Positions 20,601 to 33,309 are shown, counted from the stretch's first letter. The stretch: DNA of 64,000 nucleotides from Podaxis mareebaensis (GCA_018524725.1 JAEUWP010000503.1:124001-188000), one strand, 5' to 3'. Program-made: numbers and translations. The notes: generated by a model from the letters alone, not told the origin.

Positions 20601-22156
20601 GATGGTGGGAGGAAAGGATGGGCAGGAAGTTTAACGCCCAGCGCACAGGCCCACATGTTGTGCAGTGCTGCTGGCGTCTACTTTCTTTACATGGGAGATG
20701 AAATTCATGCCAAACGCATGTCAAGATTCGAGTGTATCTAATAACATCGATCAGATGCGGGACAGTCAAGCAGTGAGTATCATCTAGGTGTCTGTCCCTG
20801 TTTCTTGAATTTCTATTGCGCCCGTGTCTCCAGTGCGGTTGTCATGGTTTTCTTCTCAAAAATATCACCTAGGCCAAACTCCAGGTAAGAAAAAGAGCCA
20901 ACACAGTAAAGCAGGACAACTCGTACCGCTGGCGAACACGGCCTTGCCTACTTGGATATATGTGGCGAGTCGCCAGCATGTCACAAGATTCCAAGATTTC
21001 TTTCGTCCCTGAATGAAGGTGAGACTCGTTGACACAGTGTTGTGCCATCACACAGCTGTGACAGCAGTTACGGTTAGCGGTGACCGTAACTGCTGGCAGC
21101 TGCTGACAACTGCTGGCGGCTGGCAGCTTTCACATGGTCTAACGAGGGTCCAACAGCTTCTCGGTGATGACCGAAGGCTGATTGGACGATACGTGAGAAT
21201 CATACGGATACCCCGCCTTCACTGTATAACCGATTTGCTGCCATGGCATTCGAGGATGAGCTCGCATTGTATGAACTTGTTGATATGGACGCAGAAGGAG
21301 AACTGGTTGACGACGGGCTTGATGATTCAACCGGAGTTATCCTTGTTTCGTAGATACATGTATTTTCTTCGTTTTTTACAGTGACAGATAGTCTCAAGTA
21401 AAATACATTATGACGTGTGGTGTGCATTGCGGTACATTGGGGTTCTCATACACTGATCGCGCTGCGTGAGAAAGCTGTCGGTCAAGCTGCCATCAAAAGT
21501 CAGCTTTTGACCGCTGTCGTAACTGCTGCCAGCTTTGGCAGCAGTTACGCTAACCGGCACAACACTGCGTTGACATACCTTGGAAACTAGGATAAGTAAG
21601 TTGTTGTCCAGGGTCAAGTGCTGGACGAGTCGTGAGGTGTTTGGCTTTTGCAGGCTCGCCTATGGACAAGCAATTCGAGAAGTGCATACACGGGTCGAAA
21701 AGGAGAGGAGAAAGAAGCATCTCAACTTGTCAGAGGGCTTTGCACATTGCGGTATGTACTATGTAGAGCCTTTGGAATTTTCCTGATACAAACTTCTTCC
21801 GGCCCGTAGGACCCGCCGGGCTCGCGGCCTCTCGAAGCTCGGTCCCACCAATAGACGATGAACCAAGTTAGAGCCCAGGCGTGGACCGAGGCCTACTCCA
21901 ACCCTCGAACGACATAATTATGTCACCCGCGAGTACTGCGTTCGCAGCGTCAGTACAGGAGCAGAATGATTGTCCCACCAAGCGCGGTTTCCGCCTCTGA
22001 AGTTGTTGTTCATTTATGTCTCGTCCATTGAACAAAAGACAATGGGACCAGAACATAATTCGACTAGTGTCATCCCGATAAAAATACAACACAACTGAAT
22101 AAAGACCACCGCAAGTCCATCGTCCGAAGAAGAAAAGGGATGGGAAGGAAACCAAA
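20601..22156. other. Intergenic of arm A, holds a MITE
   Basis: Spacer between RGP1 (3' end) and the NACHT start, homologous to 31918-33309. Apart from the MITE at 21035-21567 I see no gene. Short frames here have no conserved counterpart in arm B. Confidence 0.6.
21035..21567. mobile_element. 533-bp hAT-like MITE with 8-bp target duplication
   Basis: Perfect 12-bp terminal inverted repeats CAGTGTTGTGCC / GGCACAACACTG are bounded by the direct repeat CGTTGACA at 21027-21034 and 21568-21575. The homologous place in arm B (about 32333-32341) has a single CCTTGACA and no insert, an empty site. The 8-bp duplication and CAG-type ends suggest the hAT superfamily. It contains subterminal GCAGTTACG/CGTAACTGC repeats and a short frame starting MAFEDELALYELVDMD, perhaps a transposase N-terminal relic, but no transposase. 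Confidence 0.88.
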
Positions 22157-25100
22157 CTACGCATCAAAAACAACATCCACAGCTCTAAACGCTGTATTGC
22201 CAGGCCACACCCTAATCGGCATCTCGCACTCCACCGTCTCAAGCCGCACACTCGTCCATCCTTCTTCACCACCTGCAAAATCAATCCCCTTCCCTACTCC
22301 TCCAGCAAGGTCGGGCTTAATCCCATCATAGCCCCTCTCCTCTCCGACCCTACTCTCGCCATCACTCTCAACCCCATCATGATACTCCCTTTCATACCCA
22401 CCAGCAGCGACACTACCTATCGTATTCCACACTGAGTCCACAAAGAACTGCGTCCAGCTCTTCGTCTTCGCTCTTTCGTCCGCTTTCTTGAGATGGTCCA
22501 GCCCAACTCTAGGTTTCTCCAGAGGTGCAAGTGCACTTGGGGCACGCCATGATGAACCCCATTCACCTCTCGGTCCATCTCGTTCGAGGCTCTTGAAGTA
22601 CACGCCTTCCGTTCCGCGATCAGAGGTTTCTGATGCGGTAGCCACGAGAAGACATAATCGGACTTTCCACTCCAATCCACCAAGTGATGCTGAAGGGGAG
22701 GTCAAAGGTGACTCTGAGTAACCTTCAGAATCGGCAATCTTCACTTGGAATGCCGGGCTCGCATCAGACGGGATATCAAGGGCAAAAGTCGTGCGGAGGG
22801 TGTTGAGTGTGAACGAGGCATAGTGTTCCGCATAAAAGCGCTTTAGGTGACGTGCACTTTGTGGTGGAGCAACGGAAGCTGGAAGCGTTTCGTGAGCTTC
22901 CAGGATTGCACAGAGCTATTGCCGTGTAAGATCCTCTGATGAATGTGAAACCGGATTTACACACCTGCAGGACTCGTGCTCTACCCACCCTATCGTTCAA
23001 CTCTACGATCCCCGACACTGTTTCACCGAGGCGGTACGCGGACTTGGTGAACGTCAGCACCGCAACTTTTATTCCATCCTTATTCACGTCGTATGAGGCT
23101 AACACGCGTCATTAATGATTTCCGTCCATCATAATGAAAGAGATATGTACCCACCTTTCTTTGGTAGTCGAGTGAGAATCTCCACTGCCTCTCGGCAACC
23201 GACCGTAGCTCGATCTTCCTCCTCTTCCTGCTCTCTGGCCTCATCCAGACTCATCCTTAATCCTATATTCCCGTCCGGTGCAGGTAGCGACGTGGATGGT
23301 GATGACGGTTCTGCGCTCTCCTCCTGAAAAGGCTTTGAGGTGCCGAAGTCCTTTCCGTTGAGAACAAGAGGTAACGAAGCAAGGAGTTGCTTTGTGTATT
23401 GCTTCAAATCATCCAAGGACCCTTCCTCACTTGATTTTGCTGTAGTAGCTCATGATTACCAGCTGGAAATGCCAGATAAAGGAAAACGTACCGGGATGTA
23501 CTGCCTTCCTCCGTTTAGCTACCATCACACCCGTCTCTTCGATGACTTTCCCCTGTGTCTCCGGTATGTCCTTTTCCTTCCCCTTCCCAAGCCCCGAAAG
23601 CCTAGTGTGCAAGATAGGCCAGAGAATGTCATACGGTCCAGATGAACGATCCACTGGACAACTATGATTAATTACAAAAATGCCGAAGAAAACGTTGAAA
23701 TGATTACCTGTGACGTGGTTATACACGCGGATGGGCACCCTCATCACTCGACTGATGCTATTCATCCCTGCCGTTCCAGAGTTTTTCGAATGCGGGATGG
23801 ATGAACCTGCTCTACACGTTCCCACAACAAGCTCATATGAGAATCTCAGAGCTCGGCCTTTATACGTGGGGGGTAGTATGTCTGGGAGTTTGATAGTATA
23901 TGTGTCTACAACGCATGTCCACACCCTTTCAGTAAGAAGTCGCACAAAATAAAGAGAAAAGAAACATACAGCTTCTGGATTCACCAGGTGATAAGGCTAG
24001 ATCTACGGCAAGCATACTAGGCTGAGCTTCGAATGTCGGCAATGGAAGCTCTGGGTCAACGTCTTCCTCCAGCATACCACTACCCAGCGCAGGTTGATTC
24101 AACATCCCCAAGCCCGACCCGCCACCGCCACCAGGTCCGGGTCCGTTTGCTGGTTTAGGCCCCGAAGCCAAACCAGCATTCCCATTTGAGTGAACAGGGG
24201 AAGTTGACGTGGCACGTTCGCTCATAGCTGAAGGCGTTGGTCCCGCAGGGGGAGATGACAGCGACATCAAGCTCGCGGAGAAGCTCACGGATCGCCCATG
24301 ACCGGGTTTTCTCCTGGGATAACCGTGCCCCTGCATCTGTGAGTATTGCGAACCTCCTCCACCAAGGCTGGAGCCAATAGGTGAACCCCCATGAAGCGAC
24401 TGCGAGATATCCATACTCTCACCACCCACTACCGCCCGTTTCCGAACTAATGCCCTCCGAATCCGATTCATTCTGTAAGCCTGAATCTGCGTCGGTGTGC
24501 TTCCGCCTGCACCTTCTGGTATGACATGGACTGTGCCAACCAGTTGGGCGTAGGAATAGAGGATGACCTCAGCACTCGGTTGCGGAAATGTGGAAGAGAA
24601 TGCTGTCCGCAGTTGGATCTGGTCCCGTGCAGTATTGAATGGTTGGCCTAGCCCTATTTGCACCTGTTGAGAGAATCGTCGGTTATGGTGAGATTGGGTG
24701 CTGCCCCGGCTACTGACGCTGGTTGAAGCAGCAATTGAAGGATAAGCTTGGACAGCATTTGAGCTTGGGGGGTTGCTCGGAGGAAAGGCAGGTTGGGAGT
24801 ATGACGAGGAAAGGGGGGAAGAGATGCGGGGTGTCGTTGGCATTGTGAGCGAGGATGTGGATGGACGTCCGGGGAACGAGGATTCGGATATGGTTGAAAG
24901 GGAGAGGGATGTCGTCTGTGTGTAGGGTTGCGGTGGGATCGACGTCGTAAGTGAGAGAAAATTGAGGGAGAATTGGCCGTCGAGGATGGACTGCTTCCGG
25001 GCATGTGGGTGGTCGGAGGATAGGGCAAGAGTGTCGGTACGTGAGAGTAGCGGGGGTGTCTGGGATGATGTGGGAGCTAGATTAAGCTGTTCAGTAAAAT

Positions 25101-25643
25101 CTCATACAGGAGCGACTTGCATTGTTTGAGATCTGGAAAGGACTGTCTGTTGAAGGGCGTAGAAGCTGGAGTCGCAGCAATTATTCCTTCGCCGACCTGT
25201 TCCTCCAACTCCTGCGACAAAATCGATATTGACAGGGACTTGGTCAACAGCTTCTTCCTTCTTTGCTCCAGTAACTCGGCAGCTGTCCATCCTGAATGCC
25301 CTTCTTTGTTGTACTAGCAAGCCCTTTTCGTCCAGGAATTCCTTCATCCTCCAACCCAGTCAACTTCCGAGGAGAGAGAATGCCAACATTACACGGAGTT
25401 CCTGGTGACGTTGGCGGGCGGGCAAGGGTGACGGATGAAACCAAATGCGCTCCCTGTTTGTGCGCGCGAGCGTAAGGGTGCGTTTGTTCCGAAGGTTTTG
25501 AAGGACCAGCCTCAGGTATGCGTGTGTCCGTGAAGATGATTGTGACAGAGAACTGCTACCCCCAAAGAAGGATGGTTAAGATGGAGTTACGACCACGCGT
25601 ATAGGGATTCATGCTGCGTTTGCATGGCATTGCTTCCTGGCAT
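22157..25643 (-). pseudogene. RGP1: RGP1 homologue, arm A copy, frameshifted
   Basis: This copy is homologous along its full length to the intact copy at 33310-36808. The ATG is at 25643, but a missing C in the run near codon 14 shifts the frame at once. Further on, a CAA to TAA change and another stop appear within the first 35 codons. A second 1-bp deletion occurs after DGQLP (about 25290). The later exons stay open, including the large Ser/Pro exon (about 25050-23975) and the C-terminal block ending WPGNTAFRAVDVVF at 22157. The product would be RGP1, partner of RIC1 in the Golgi Ypt6/Rab6 exchange factor, but this copy cannot make the N-terminal arrestin-like part. Expression from an internal start is possible but unproven. 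Confidence 0.82.
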
Positions 25644-25860
25644 ACGATGGCGCTACAATGAGTTCTTCACATTTGGAGACGAAATTCCAACAGACGTTTC
25701 TGAGATTTGTGTTGGGTTCAGTGTTCATGATTGACGGAGGGAACTATGGCTCCTTCTGGAGTCGAGTCATTACGGAGTTGAGGTCCAAGAAAAGTTCCCG
25801 CAGATGTCGGACTGAGGGTCTATAATGATGAAATGGAAAGGAGGACGAGAGTAATATTTG

Positions 25861-26123
25861 ACAGGGGACGTGGTGACACTCGGTCCAGCAGACTACGCAT
25901 CTGCAAGACTTCATTGAAAGTATGAACTCAGAACATCCGCTTGCGTAGTAGCCTATCAGGCTGAATCAAGCTTATGTAACGCGCCAAACCCTCGACTCTA
26001 GTTGAGGTGTTTCCGGCAGACGATACAGGTCCCGAAACTCGTCTGCTCGTTTTCGTCCGCCTCTTCCGTAACCTTGTCCTCGTCATCTACCATATCATCG
26101 AAATTAATGACAAAACTTGCTTG
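25861..26123. other. No gene seen
   Basis: Unique sequence to the right of duplication arm A; nothing recognisable. Confidence 0.4.
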
Positions 26124-26668
26124 CTAGACTTTCGTCTGCTGTATGATGTCCTCCTGGGGCGCCTTAGCAGTGTGCTTCTTTGCTTCTTTGGCGCTGATTT
26201 GTGAGGTGCTTGGCGGATCACGAACAACTCTGCATTTTTTGACCTCCTCAGGGATGTGCTCTTCCATCTCATTGAGGGTCCACACGACGCCCGAGCAGTA
26301 GGGCTTGTACTTGTTGTGGTGCTCCAAGGTGCAAATCATTTCTAAAAACATCCTTCCTTGTCCCTGCACATCACTACCATTCTCATTACCAACGCCTTAC
26401 TCGCAGCCAACTCCGCAAACCTTCCTGCACATTCCACAATGCCGAGCATAATAATATCCAGTGCCTGATCCGGGATCGCCTCCGCCTGGATGCGAAAGGG
26501 GTAGTGTTGAACTGGAGGGATGTCGCGAGGCATAAGCCGTAATGTAACGTGTGGACCAACTTTGAATACGTCCACTGTTTCTTCAGAGTAGGGTGATGGA
26601 GGGTAGTGCACTAGGATCCGCCGTACCTCCTCGTCGCCACAGTCGCAGGTCCGCCTGGTTGTGTGCAA
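26124..26668 (-). CDS. Unrecognised possible two-exon gene
   Basis: Two adjoining minus-strand frames: 26668-26342, opening MHTTRRTCDCGDEEV with LRLMPRDIPPVQHYPFRIQ, and 26369-26124 with CTLEHHNKYKPYCSGVVW and a Lys-rich end. They overlap and could be joined by one short intron or represent a frameshifted relic. Composition is protein-like (Cys, Tyr and Pro spaced, no low complexity), but I recognise no domain. It is divergent from TRS33, with ~100 bp between starts. Confidence 0.3.
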
Positions 26669-26769
26669 TGAAGAAGCTCACGTTGTGATTTGAGTGACCT
26701 GTTCCATGTGAACATTTGGCACACAGGAGGCAGTTATTTATTTTCATTCATTGTGTATCGCCAACTGCC

Positions 26770-27682
26770 ATGGCCACCCGCCAGTCGATCGGGCCGACAT
26801 CGATGAGCCCTCTCACAACACTCGCGGACCCTCCACAGAGGCACATAGATGGCACAGCCATGGAATATATGATAGAGATGGTGTACACCCTCAAGACATC
26901 TGCAGCGGTGGCAACAGCAAGAACAAAGGAGCTAGGACAGGAGATGATTGAAGCTGGGCTCGTACCTCCTCCTGTGGCTGTCCCTCCACTAATACCGCCG
27001 AAAAAAGAGTCTGCAAGAGACTGCGTTACGAGCCTGACGTCGAAGGGTAGAAGTGCAACGAGCAAAGCGGCATTGGACGACGATAAGGAGGCCGTGAGGG
27101 TGACGCTGGAGAGTATTGGTATGCACGTTTCCGCGAACATCACTGAGAAGTGGGCTTCAAAGGACCTTCATTGCGTTTGCTGCCAATCTGTGTCTAGGCT
27201 GTGTCGAGATCGAGGGATCTTCGCGGACGCACCGGACGCGATCAAGTTCATATGTAAAAACATCCGGGCCACGTGCTGGGACAAGCAGCCTGTTGATAAT
27301 CTACGAACGAACCATCGAGTGCGCATTTCCAACTCCTCCTAATTCACTCTGACCGCGTTGCAGGGGATGTATGTCCTACAAGACAACCAATTCAAACAGG
27401 TAACCCGCATATCATCCTGGGAAGGTCGAGGAGAAGCTATCCGTCGAGCCAAGATTGCACACGCTGACACAGTCATTCCCTCACTCCTGTTCACCATCCC
27501 CTAGTATGCAACTATGCCAGCAGGCGTAATTAAAGGCGCTCTCTCCCGCCTCGGCTACAATGACCCCGTAACTCCAGAACTCGCGTCTTTGCCACAATGT
27601 ACGCTCCTTCACAACATTACTCCACATTGCATCTCATCCGTCTGTAGGAATTTTTCAAGTCAAATTACCCAAAAATGCATAA
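26770..27682 (+). CDS. TRS33: TRAPP subunit Trs33/TRAPPC6-like, end possibly damaged
   Basis: The ATG at 26770 sits in a good context (GCCATGG). Exons 26770-27318, 27364-27456 and 27505-27598 read a Bet3-family protein: PPQRHIDGTAMEYMIEMVYT near the start, GMHVSANITEKWASK, then DAIKFICKNIRATCWDKQ, VDNLRTNHR, MYVLQDNQFKQVTRISSWEG and MPAGVIKGALSRLGYN. Trs33 is a small subunit of TRAPP complexes, Rab exchange factors at the Golgi. Oddities: the second intron starts with GC rather than GT; about 14 extra residues (LHCVCCQSVSRLC) sit before DAIKF; a proline is inserted in CWDKQPVDN. At the last junction (27598/27648) splicing creates TGA, so the conserved end FQVKLPKNA would be lost. It is either a functional gene ending ten residues early or a young pseudogene. 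Confidence 0.65.
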
Positions 27683-28371
27683 CTGGCCTGTATATGCTCA
27701 CCCACTAGAGCCATACGCTCTCCGTATGTCGTCACATTTATCGTACGCCCACCTTCCTCACGCTTCCCAGCGCACTTTCTTCCGCCATCTCACTTATCAC
27801 TCGTAACAAGGCGAATGAAAATTCCCTCTCCAATAACCTCCGATCATACCCTTCCTTCACTAATCGTCTTAAACGGCGTCAAACAGCATCCATGCCCTTA
27901 AAGAGACGGGACAGTAGCCAACTCCGCTCCAAGTATACTCCGCACGACTTCCTCCCCGCCGCCCCCAGGAAAGGTGAACTGGGAAGGATCTACAGGTGGC
28001 ATTCAGTGTATGATCACAGGCCACACCTCGTATACCGTGCGTGCGTGTGGTGTGGACCATGATGGTACTCGGAAGTGATTGTGCGAAGACAACTTGTGGC
28101 ATGGAAGTCCTGAGAGCCAAGAAAATTCCGATATGCCACCGTTTAGCGTTTATTTATGGACTCTCATCTTGTAAAATGACACTTGGAAGCTCGTATCCAC
28201 GTCTTACAGTTGTGGAAATGTATCAACCTCGGTATCGGACATGGCACTAGGCATCTTGACGTATGAGCCTGGGCGTGTATGCGAAAATAATCAAAAATAT
28301 ATATTTGACTGTCACGAACTTAGACAACATAGGTAGTATGAAGATTTAGCTGTAATTCATAAATAACTGAG
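27683..28371. other. Intergenic, no gene seen
   Basis: About 0.7 kb between TRS33 and the 3' end of the NACHT-kinase gene. Short frames exist on both strands but none shows a domain or a consistent splice pattern. Confidence 0.5.
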
Positions 28372-31300
28372 TCAAAGACCGCGACAGCTCACTAGTTCAC
28401 TTACCACCTTCGTCAAGAACGTTATATCTGAGTCCAACGACGTACCCTGGCGGGTGGACCCTGGACTCCGATGTTTCGCCTGCTCAGGCTGAGCTTGCGA
28501 CAGCGAGGGTGCGTTCTCAGAAAGTTGCTCAATCACTTGGTCCGCCGTTGGTCGATCAGTTGGGGCTTTACTCCAGCAATTTTGCATGACCTCCCAGATG
28601 TGATCTGTGAGCTCTGGTGCTTTATCATGCTCGGGCCTGATAGGGTTGATCCCGGAGATCACCTTAGAGATGACAGTGGCGTCTCGAGGGAACTCATAGT
28701 AAGGAACTTGACCGGTGAACACCTATGTAAGAGTATATAATCAGCGCCGATGCGGAAGCACGACGTTTCAGTAGTGCACTTACTTCAAACATAACAGAGG
28801 CAAGAGAGTAAAGATCGCTTTCGAAGCTTGGCTGTGGCAAGCCATCTGCTTCGATCACTTCTGGAGCGGTCCAGCGCACCGTACCACCAACATGAGTCAT
28901 CGATTTTAACGAGGTCCACCTCAGAACGTCAGCATCCACCACCGAGGATAGGCCAAAATCTGCGAGGCACACAGAACCGTCTGTGTCAATGAGGATGTTG
29001 ACCTTTGACCATATCAGCTTCCCAGCTGACGAATGAGAAGACAGTAGAGCCTACCCCTTTGAGATCGCCATGCACAACATGATGTCGGTGCAAGTATCGC
29101 AATCCGGCGAGGATATCGTGAACCTATGGGATATCATATAAGCCGGCAATTTAGATGATAAGTGCATCCCAGGGTACTGACGAATGGCAAGCGCGGTGTA
29201 TTGGGATGCGCCTTCAGATATTCTGGTAGATTCCCACCGGCCATCCAAGGGGATACAAGTCCAATCCGACCATGGGTGTCATTTATATGGTAAATTCCGT
29301 AGAATGGTAAGATATTGCGGTGCGAGAGTTGACTCCAGATGATCGCTTCGCGGGAAAAATTCTACAATCTCAAGTCGTTGGTAAACCGATCTCGGAGAGC
29401 TCTGGACACCCGGACACACCTTACTTAGGTGATCGATTTGTGATCGCTGATATAATTTGAAGACTTTGACGCAGACTTGATGTCCTTGGTATATACCCTT
29501 GAATACTTCTCCAAAGTGGCCAGCAGTTATGGGCGAAGATTCACATTTAATGTTACGAAGCTTCAGTTGTTGAGGATAAAGCCCAGACGCGGCAGATAAT
29601 CGTAGGAGCGCCGTCAAGATCGATCGTCGAGCTGCATCGTCAACCGCATCAGGAGAACTCAGCAACTAAAATAAAGTCATAAGCCCGCTGTTCCTATGTT
29701 TGCCGCAGAAGTCACACGTTACCTTTTGCAGGATATCAAGAATTCGTTGTGCCTCGGCGCCCTTCGTCTCGAGCAGGGTCTTGTAAGAATCTTTGGAGCA
29801 AAGGATTCGGGTCTGCAGCAAGCCAATAACATCTCCTTCGGTAGCCTCATAGTGTCGTGCAGAGTATGGCTTGATGAGGAATGCGTTACTTCCCCACTCC
29901 TCAAGGAGAGCCTTCTTCTCTCCATGCCCAATTGTATAGAAATTGGAAATTGGGTGGTTGCGCAGCTTGTCACGAACGAATGGAACAATGCTCTTGATTC
30001 TGGAACGGCGAATAAGGTTGAATTTTTGGGGGATCTATGCAACTGGTTGAGGTCATGATGCATGTCCATGGTCACGTTGACTTACAAGCTGTGATAATGA
30101 CTCCACCGGTATACCGTCAATCCGCATTGCCGGATAAAGGCAAAGCTTTCCAAAATCAAAGTCCATCAAGATGCTTAGTCTCTGTGCATCATCATTCAAG
30201 TAAACTGAGCGAAAGAGAGCAAAAAATGCGTGGACAAGGTTGCCATGGTGACGAGCATCATATTCAGACGAACGATCCAAAGGTGCCCAAGTCAAGTCAG
30301 GCACAGGAACGTATTTGACTATTAATGTGATGTTCACAAGGATCCAAGCTGTGACAAACAGGGAATTACTCACCTCCAGCATGTAGTTCACGGCGGATTC
30401 GTGTTTGATCGAGCTTGCATCGGATTTTGTCCCAGAGTGCCGCCGCACAGTCCGACCAAATGCAAAACCGTCCGGACCTTTTTGGGTCCTCGAGGAAGTC
30501 CATAAAGGATGCATGGTAAAAGACAACATCGTTATCACTGCTTATCCTCATAACAGAATGGAGGAACCGGCATGCATTTCGGAACTGTGATTCGGTTAGG
30601 TCCAATAAATTGGCATTATCTCGAGCATCGTCTATCCCGGGCAGCCGCGTAGCCAAGAGAATCCACTGGACGATCTGAAGCTTTCCACGCGGCACGCGCT
30701 CCATGATGAGTGTATAAGAACTGTCCAGTCCTGATAGAGGATGCTTTGGACCTTTCGCCGTCAAGTGTTCCGCCAAATAGAGGACTTCGCGTAATTGGTC
30801 GATGGGCCCATACAACTCGGAGCCATCATCACCAATGAGCCGCACAGCAGTGTCGGCAAGGGCGAATAGTCCGTTACACAGGTCGACAATGGCCCAGATC
30901 TCTCGACTGGAGGGCCATGAAAGGGGGAGACCATGTTTCTGCCCAATCTCCCGGAGCTTGCCCGTCAAATACAGCACGATCTCGCCATCGATCTCTCGGG
31001 ATATGACGAGCTCGATCTGAAGACATAGTGGTTTGATATCGGGAAGATCGAATGTAGCAACAAGGTCGGGCTCAAGGCGGCTGAGGAAGATCCAAAGGAA
31101 AGGCGTGGTTTTGTTTCGGATGGAATCTGCGACAATCTTGACAATGTCCACTTGCGCCTCCACACTAGCGCATTCGTCAAGACCATCAACAATGATAACC
31201 TGATCCGTGAGTTCTTCTCCTTTGGCTTCGAGTTCTTTGAGCGGAGCGACAAGAAGCTCATGGAACTGGTGTGGCAGGGATTTCTTGACAAGGGTCGGAT

Positions 31301-31917
31301 TGCGAATGAGTTTATGATCGATAATGGCGCCAAAGGATTCAAATTTGACGGCCAGCTGGTATGAGATGGAGGTGAAGAAGCGATCGGGGTCATCTCGATT
31401 GTCGGGTAGGGAAAGGAAGAATGATGCGCCCAATTTATCGCCTAGAGCCTCAGCGCAGGATTGGGCAATGGCTGACTTTCCGACACCAGCTGGGCCTTTC
31501 AACCATGCCATGCGAGTAGGATGGTTGCCGGTATTAAGGCCCCAGTTGGTGAGGTTTTCAATGTAATCGTCTCGCGTTCCAGGATGGCATCTAGGAGGAG
31601 GATATCGAGCCGAGGAGTTGTGAGCGGCTTCTAGGATTGAAGCTTCGAGGAGAGTTTGGAGACCTGGACATAAAGTGAGCAGCAAACATCTACACCAACA
31701 TGATATCCCCACCTTTTTTCTCCTCCGTGCTCTTGTTTATATTGATCTGAGCATGTGAGGACTGGCCAAGATTGATGTTAGTAGATTTGTCGGTAGTAGA
31801 CCGGTCGACATTGATGTTAGTAGATTGGTTGATAGTTGACTGGCCGATGTTGATAGACTGGTCGACTAGGTCGGAGTTGTTCACTGTGAAATCATGGGCA
31901 CCAGGGAGGACCGTCAT
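28372..31917 (-). CDS. NACHT-protein kinase fusion (arm B)
   Basis: Nine exons: 31917-31713, 31663-30374, 30318-30086, 30034-29723, 29665-29420, 29361-29182, 29123-29055, 29002-28784 and 28722-28372. All eight introns are 49-61 nt GT-AG and every phase agrees, giving 1034 residues. Residues 1-68 are Asn/Ser-rich repeats. The NACHT domain has P-loop GPAGVGKSA (~125) and Walker B VIIVDGLDEC (~228), then a helical region and the NLR-tail motif FYTIGHGEKKALL. From ~700 a kinase follows: glycine loop ITAGHFGEVFKG, VCVKVFKLY with the Lys, HGDLKG with the catalytic Asp, ADFGLSS, and TAPEV. The kinase is TKL-like of the type expanded in mushrooms. No methionine occurs between the third NACHT exon and the kinase glycine loop, which argues against two genes. 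Intracellular sensing coupled to phosphorylation is inferred. Confidence 0.88.
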
Positions 31918-33309
31918 GATGGTGGAAGGGAAAGCTGGGCAGGAAGCTTGACGCCCAGCGCACAGGCCCAGGTAGGCCCACACGTTGTGCAGTGCCGATG
32001 GCGTCTATTTGCTTCACGCGGGAGATTGAATTCATATCAAACTCATGTCAAGATTTGAGTGTGTCAAATACGTGACAAGCAGTTGATACGAATACCACCT
32101 AGGTATCAGGCGCTTTTCTATTACGTCCTTGCCCCCAGTGAGGTTGTCGTTGTTCTCTTCCTCAAAATTATCATCCAGGTCAAACTCGAGGTAAGAGAAA
32201 GAGCCCACCTAGTAAAGCAGGACAGTTCGTACCACTGGCGAACAAGGTATTGCCTATCTGGATATATGTGGCGAGTCGCCAGCATACCGCACAAGATTCT
32301 GAGATTTCTTTCGTCCTTGGATGAAGACGAGATTCCTTGACATACCTTGGAGATTAGGATAAGGGAGCTGTTGCCCGGGGTCGAATGCCGGATGAGCCGT
32401 GAGGCATCTGGATTTTACGGGTTCGCCTAAGGGTAAGTAATCCGAGGGTGTGTATACATAGGTCAAAAAGGAGAGGCGACAGCAACGTCTCAACTTACCC
32501 GAGGGCGTTGCACGATGCACGTAGACACCCGAGACCAATCAGAATCGTGAACCAGTGTAGAGGGTGCCAAAGGTTTTATATAGGATTTAAAGTCGTTACA
32601 CGACTCGAGATGCCATGTATATCTTATTGCAGAAACAGGATCAATACATTAACCAGGGCAGATAACCGATTCAGAGGCCCGATTCAAAAACAATAAGGGA
32701 TGCAGGTTGTTCGAGACAATATCAAATTGAAATCTGTATCCCTTTTTGTTTTCGGATCAGGTCTCTGAGTTGGTCATCCCTACCGATTAATGTACCGGTT
32801 CTATTCCTGTGATAAAATACATGTGACGTCTCGAGTTATGTAGCGACTTGAAGTCTTATATGAAACCCTTGGCACCCTCTGCAGTGGCTACCGATTCTGA
32901 TTGGTCTTATGTGAGAGTCTCCGGGATTTTCCTGATCCAAACCTCCCCCGGCCCGTAGGACCCGCCGAGCCTCGAAGTTTAAGACCACCAATATACGATG
33001 CGTCAAAGGTTAAGGCTCAGACGTGGATGAAGCCTTCTCCAGCTTCGAAGGACATAATCATGTCACATGTAAGTAGTCCGTGCACGGCGTTGGCGCAGGA
33101 GCAGAATGATTGTCCCTCATCCACTCACCAAACGTGGCCTTGTCACTCAAGTTGTCATTCATTTCATGTCCCATCCAGTGGACGCGAGGACAAAGTGGAA
33201 CCAAAGTGCAACTGGCTAGTGTCATCCAGATAAAATACAAACACAACACAATAAAGGCCTCCGTAAGTCTATCATCCGAAGAAGAAAAGGGATAAGGAAG
33301 GAAACCAAA
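31918..33309. other. Intergenic of arm B
   Basis: About 1.4 kb homologous to 20601-22156, without the MITE. It holds the promoter of the NACHT-kinase gene and the 3' flank of RGP1; no other gene is seen. About 32540-32900 carries sequence not obviously matched in arm A. Confidence 0.5.

Larger units (their letters stand above)
19148..25860. repeat. Segmental duplication arm A (with 30470-37028)
   Basis: This arm matches 30470-37028 in order and orientation through the NACHT 5' part, the intergenic region and the RGP1 gene, with high identity broken by small indels. It ends at the LTR on the left and loses similarity just after about 25860 on the right. It differs by a 533-bp MITE insertion at 21035 and by RGP1-inactivating changes. 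Its true original left end is unknown because the LTR element replaced it. Confidence 0.88.

Noticed and set aside
29279..29665. Separate kinase gene starting at an internal TTG/ATG-like start
   Set aside because: There is no ATG upstream of the glycine loop in frame, and exon phases join it cleanly to the NACHT exons.
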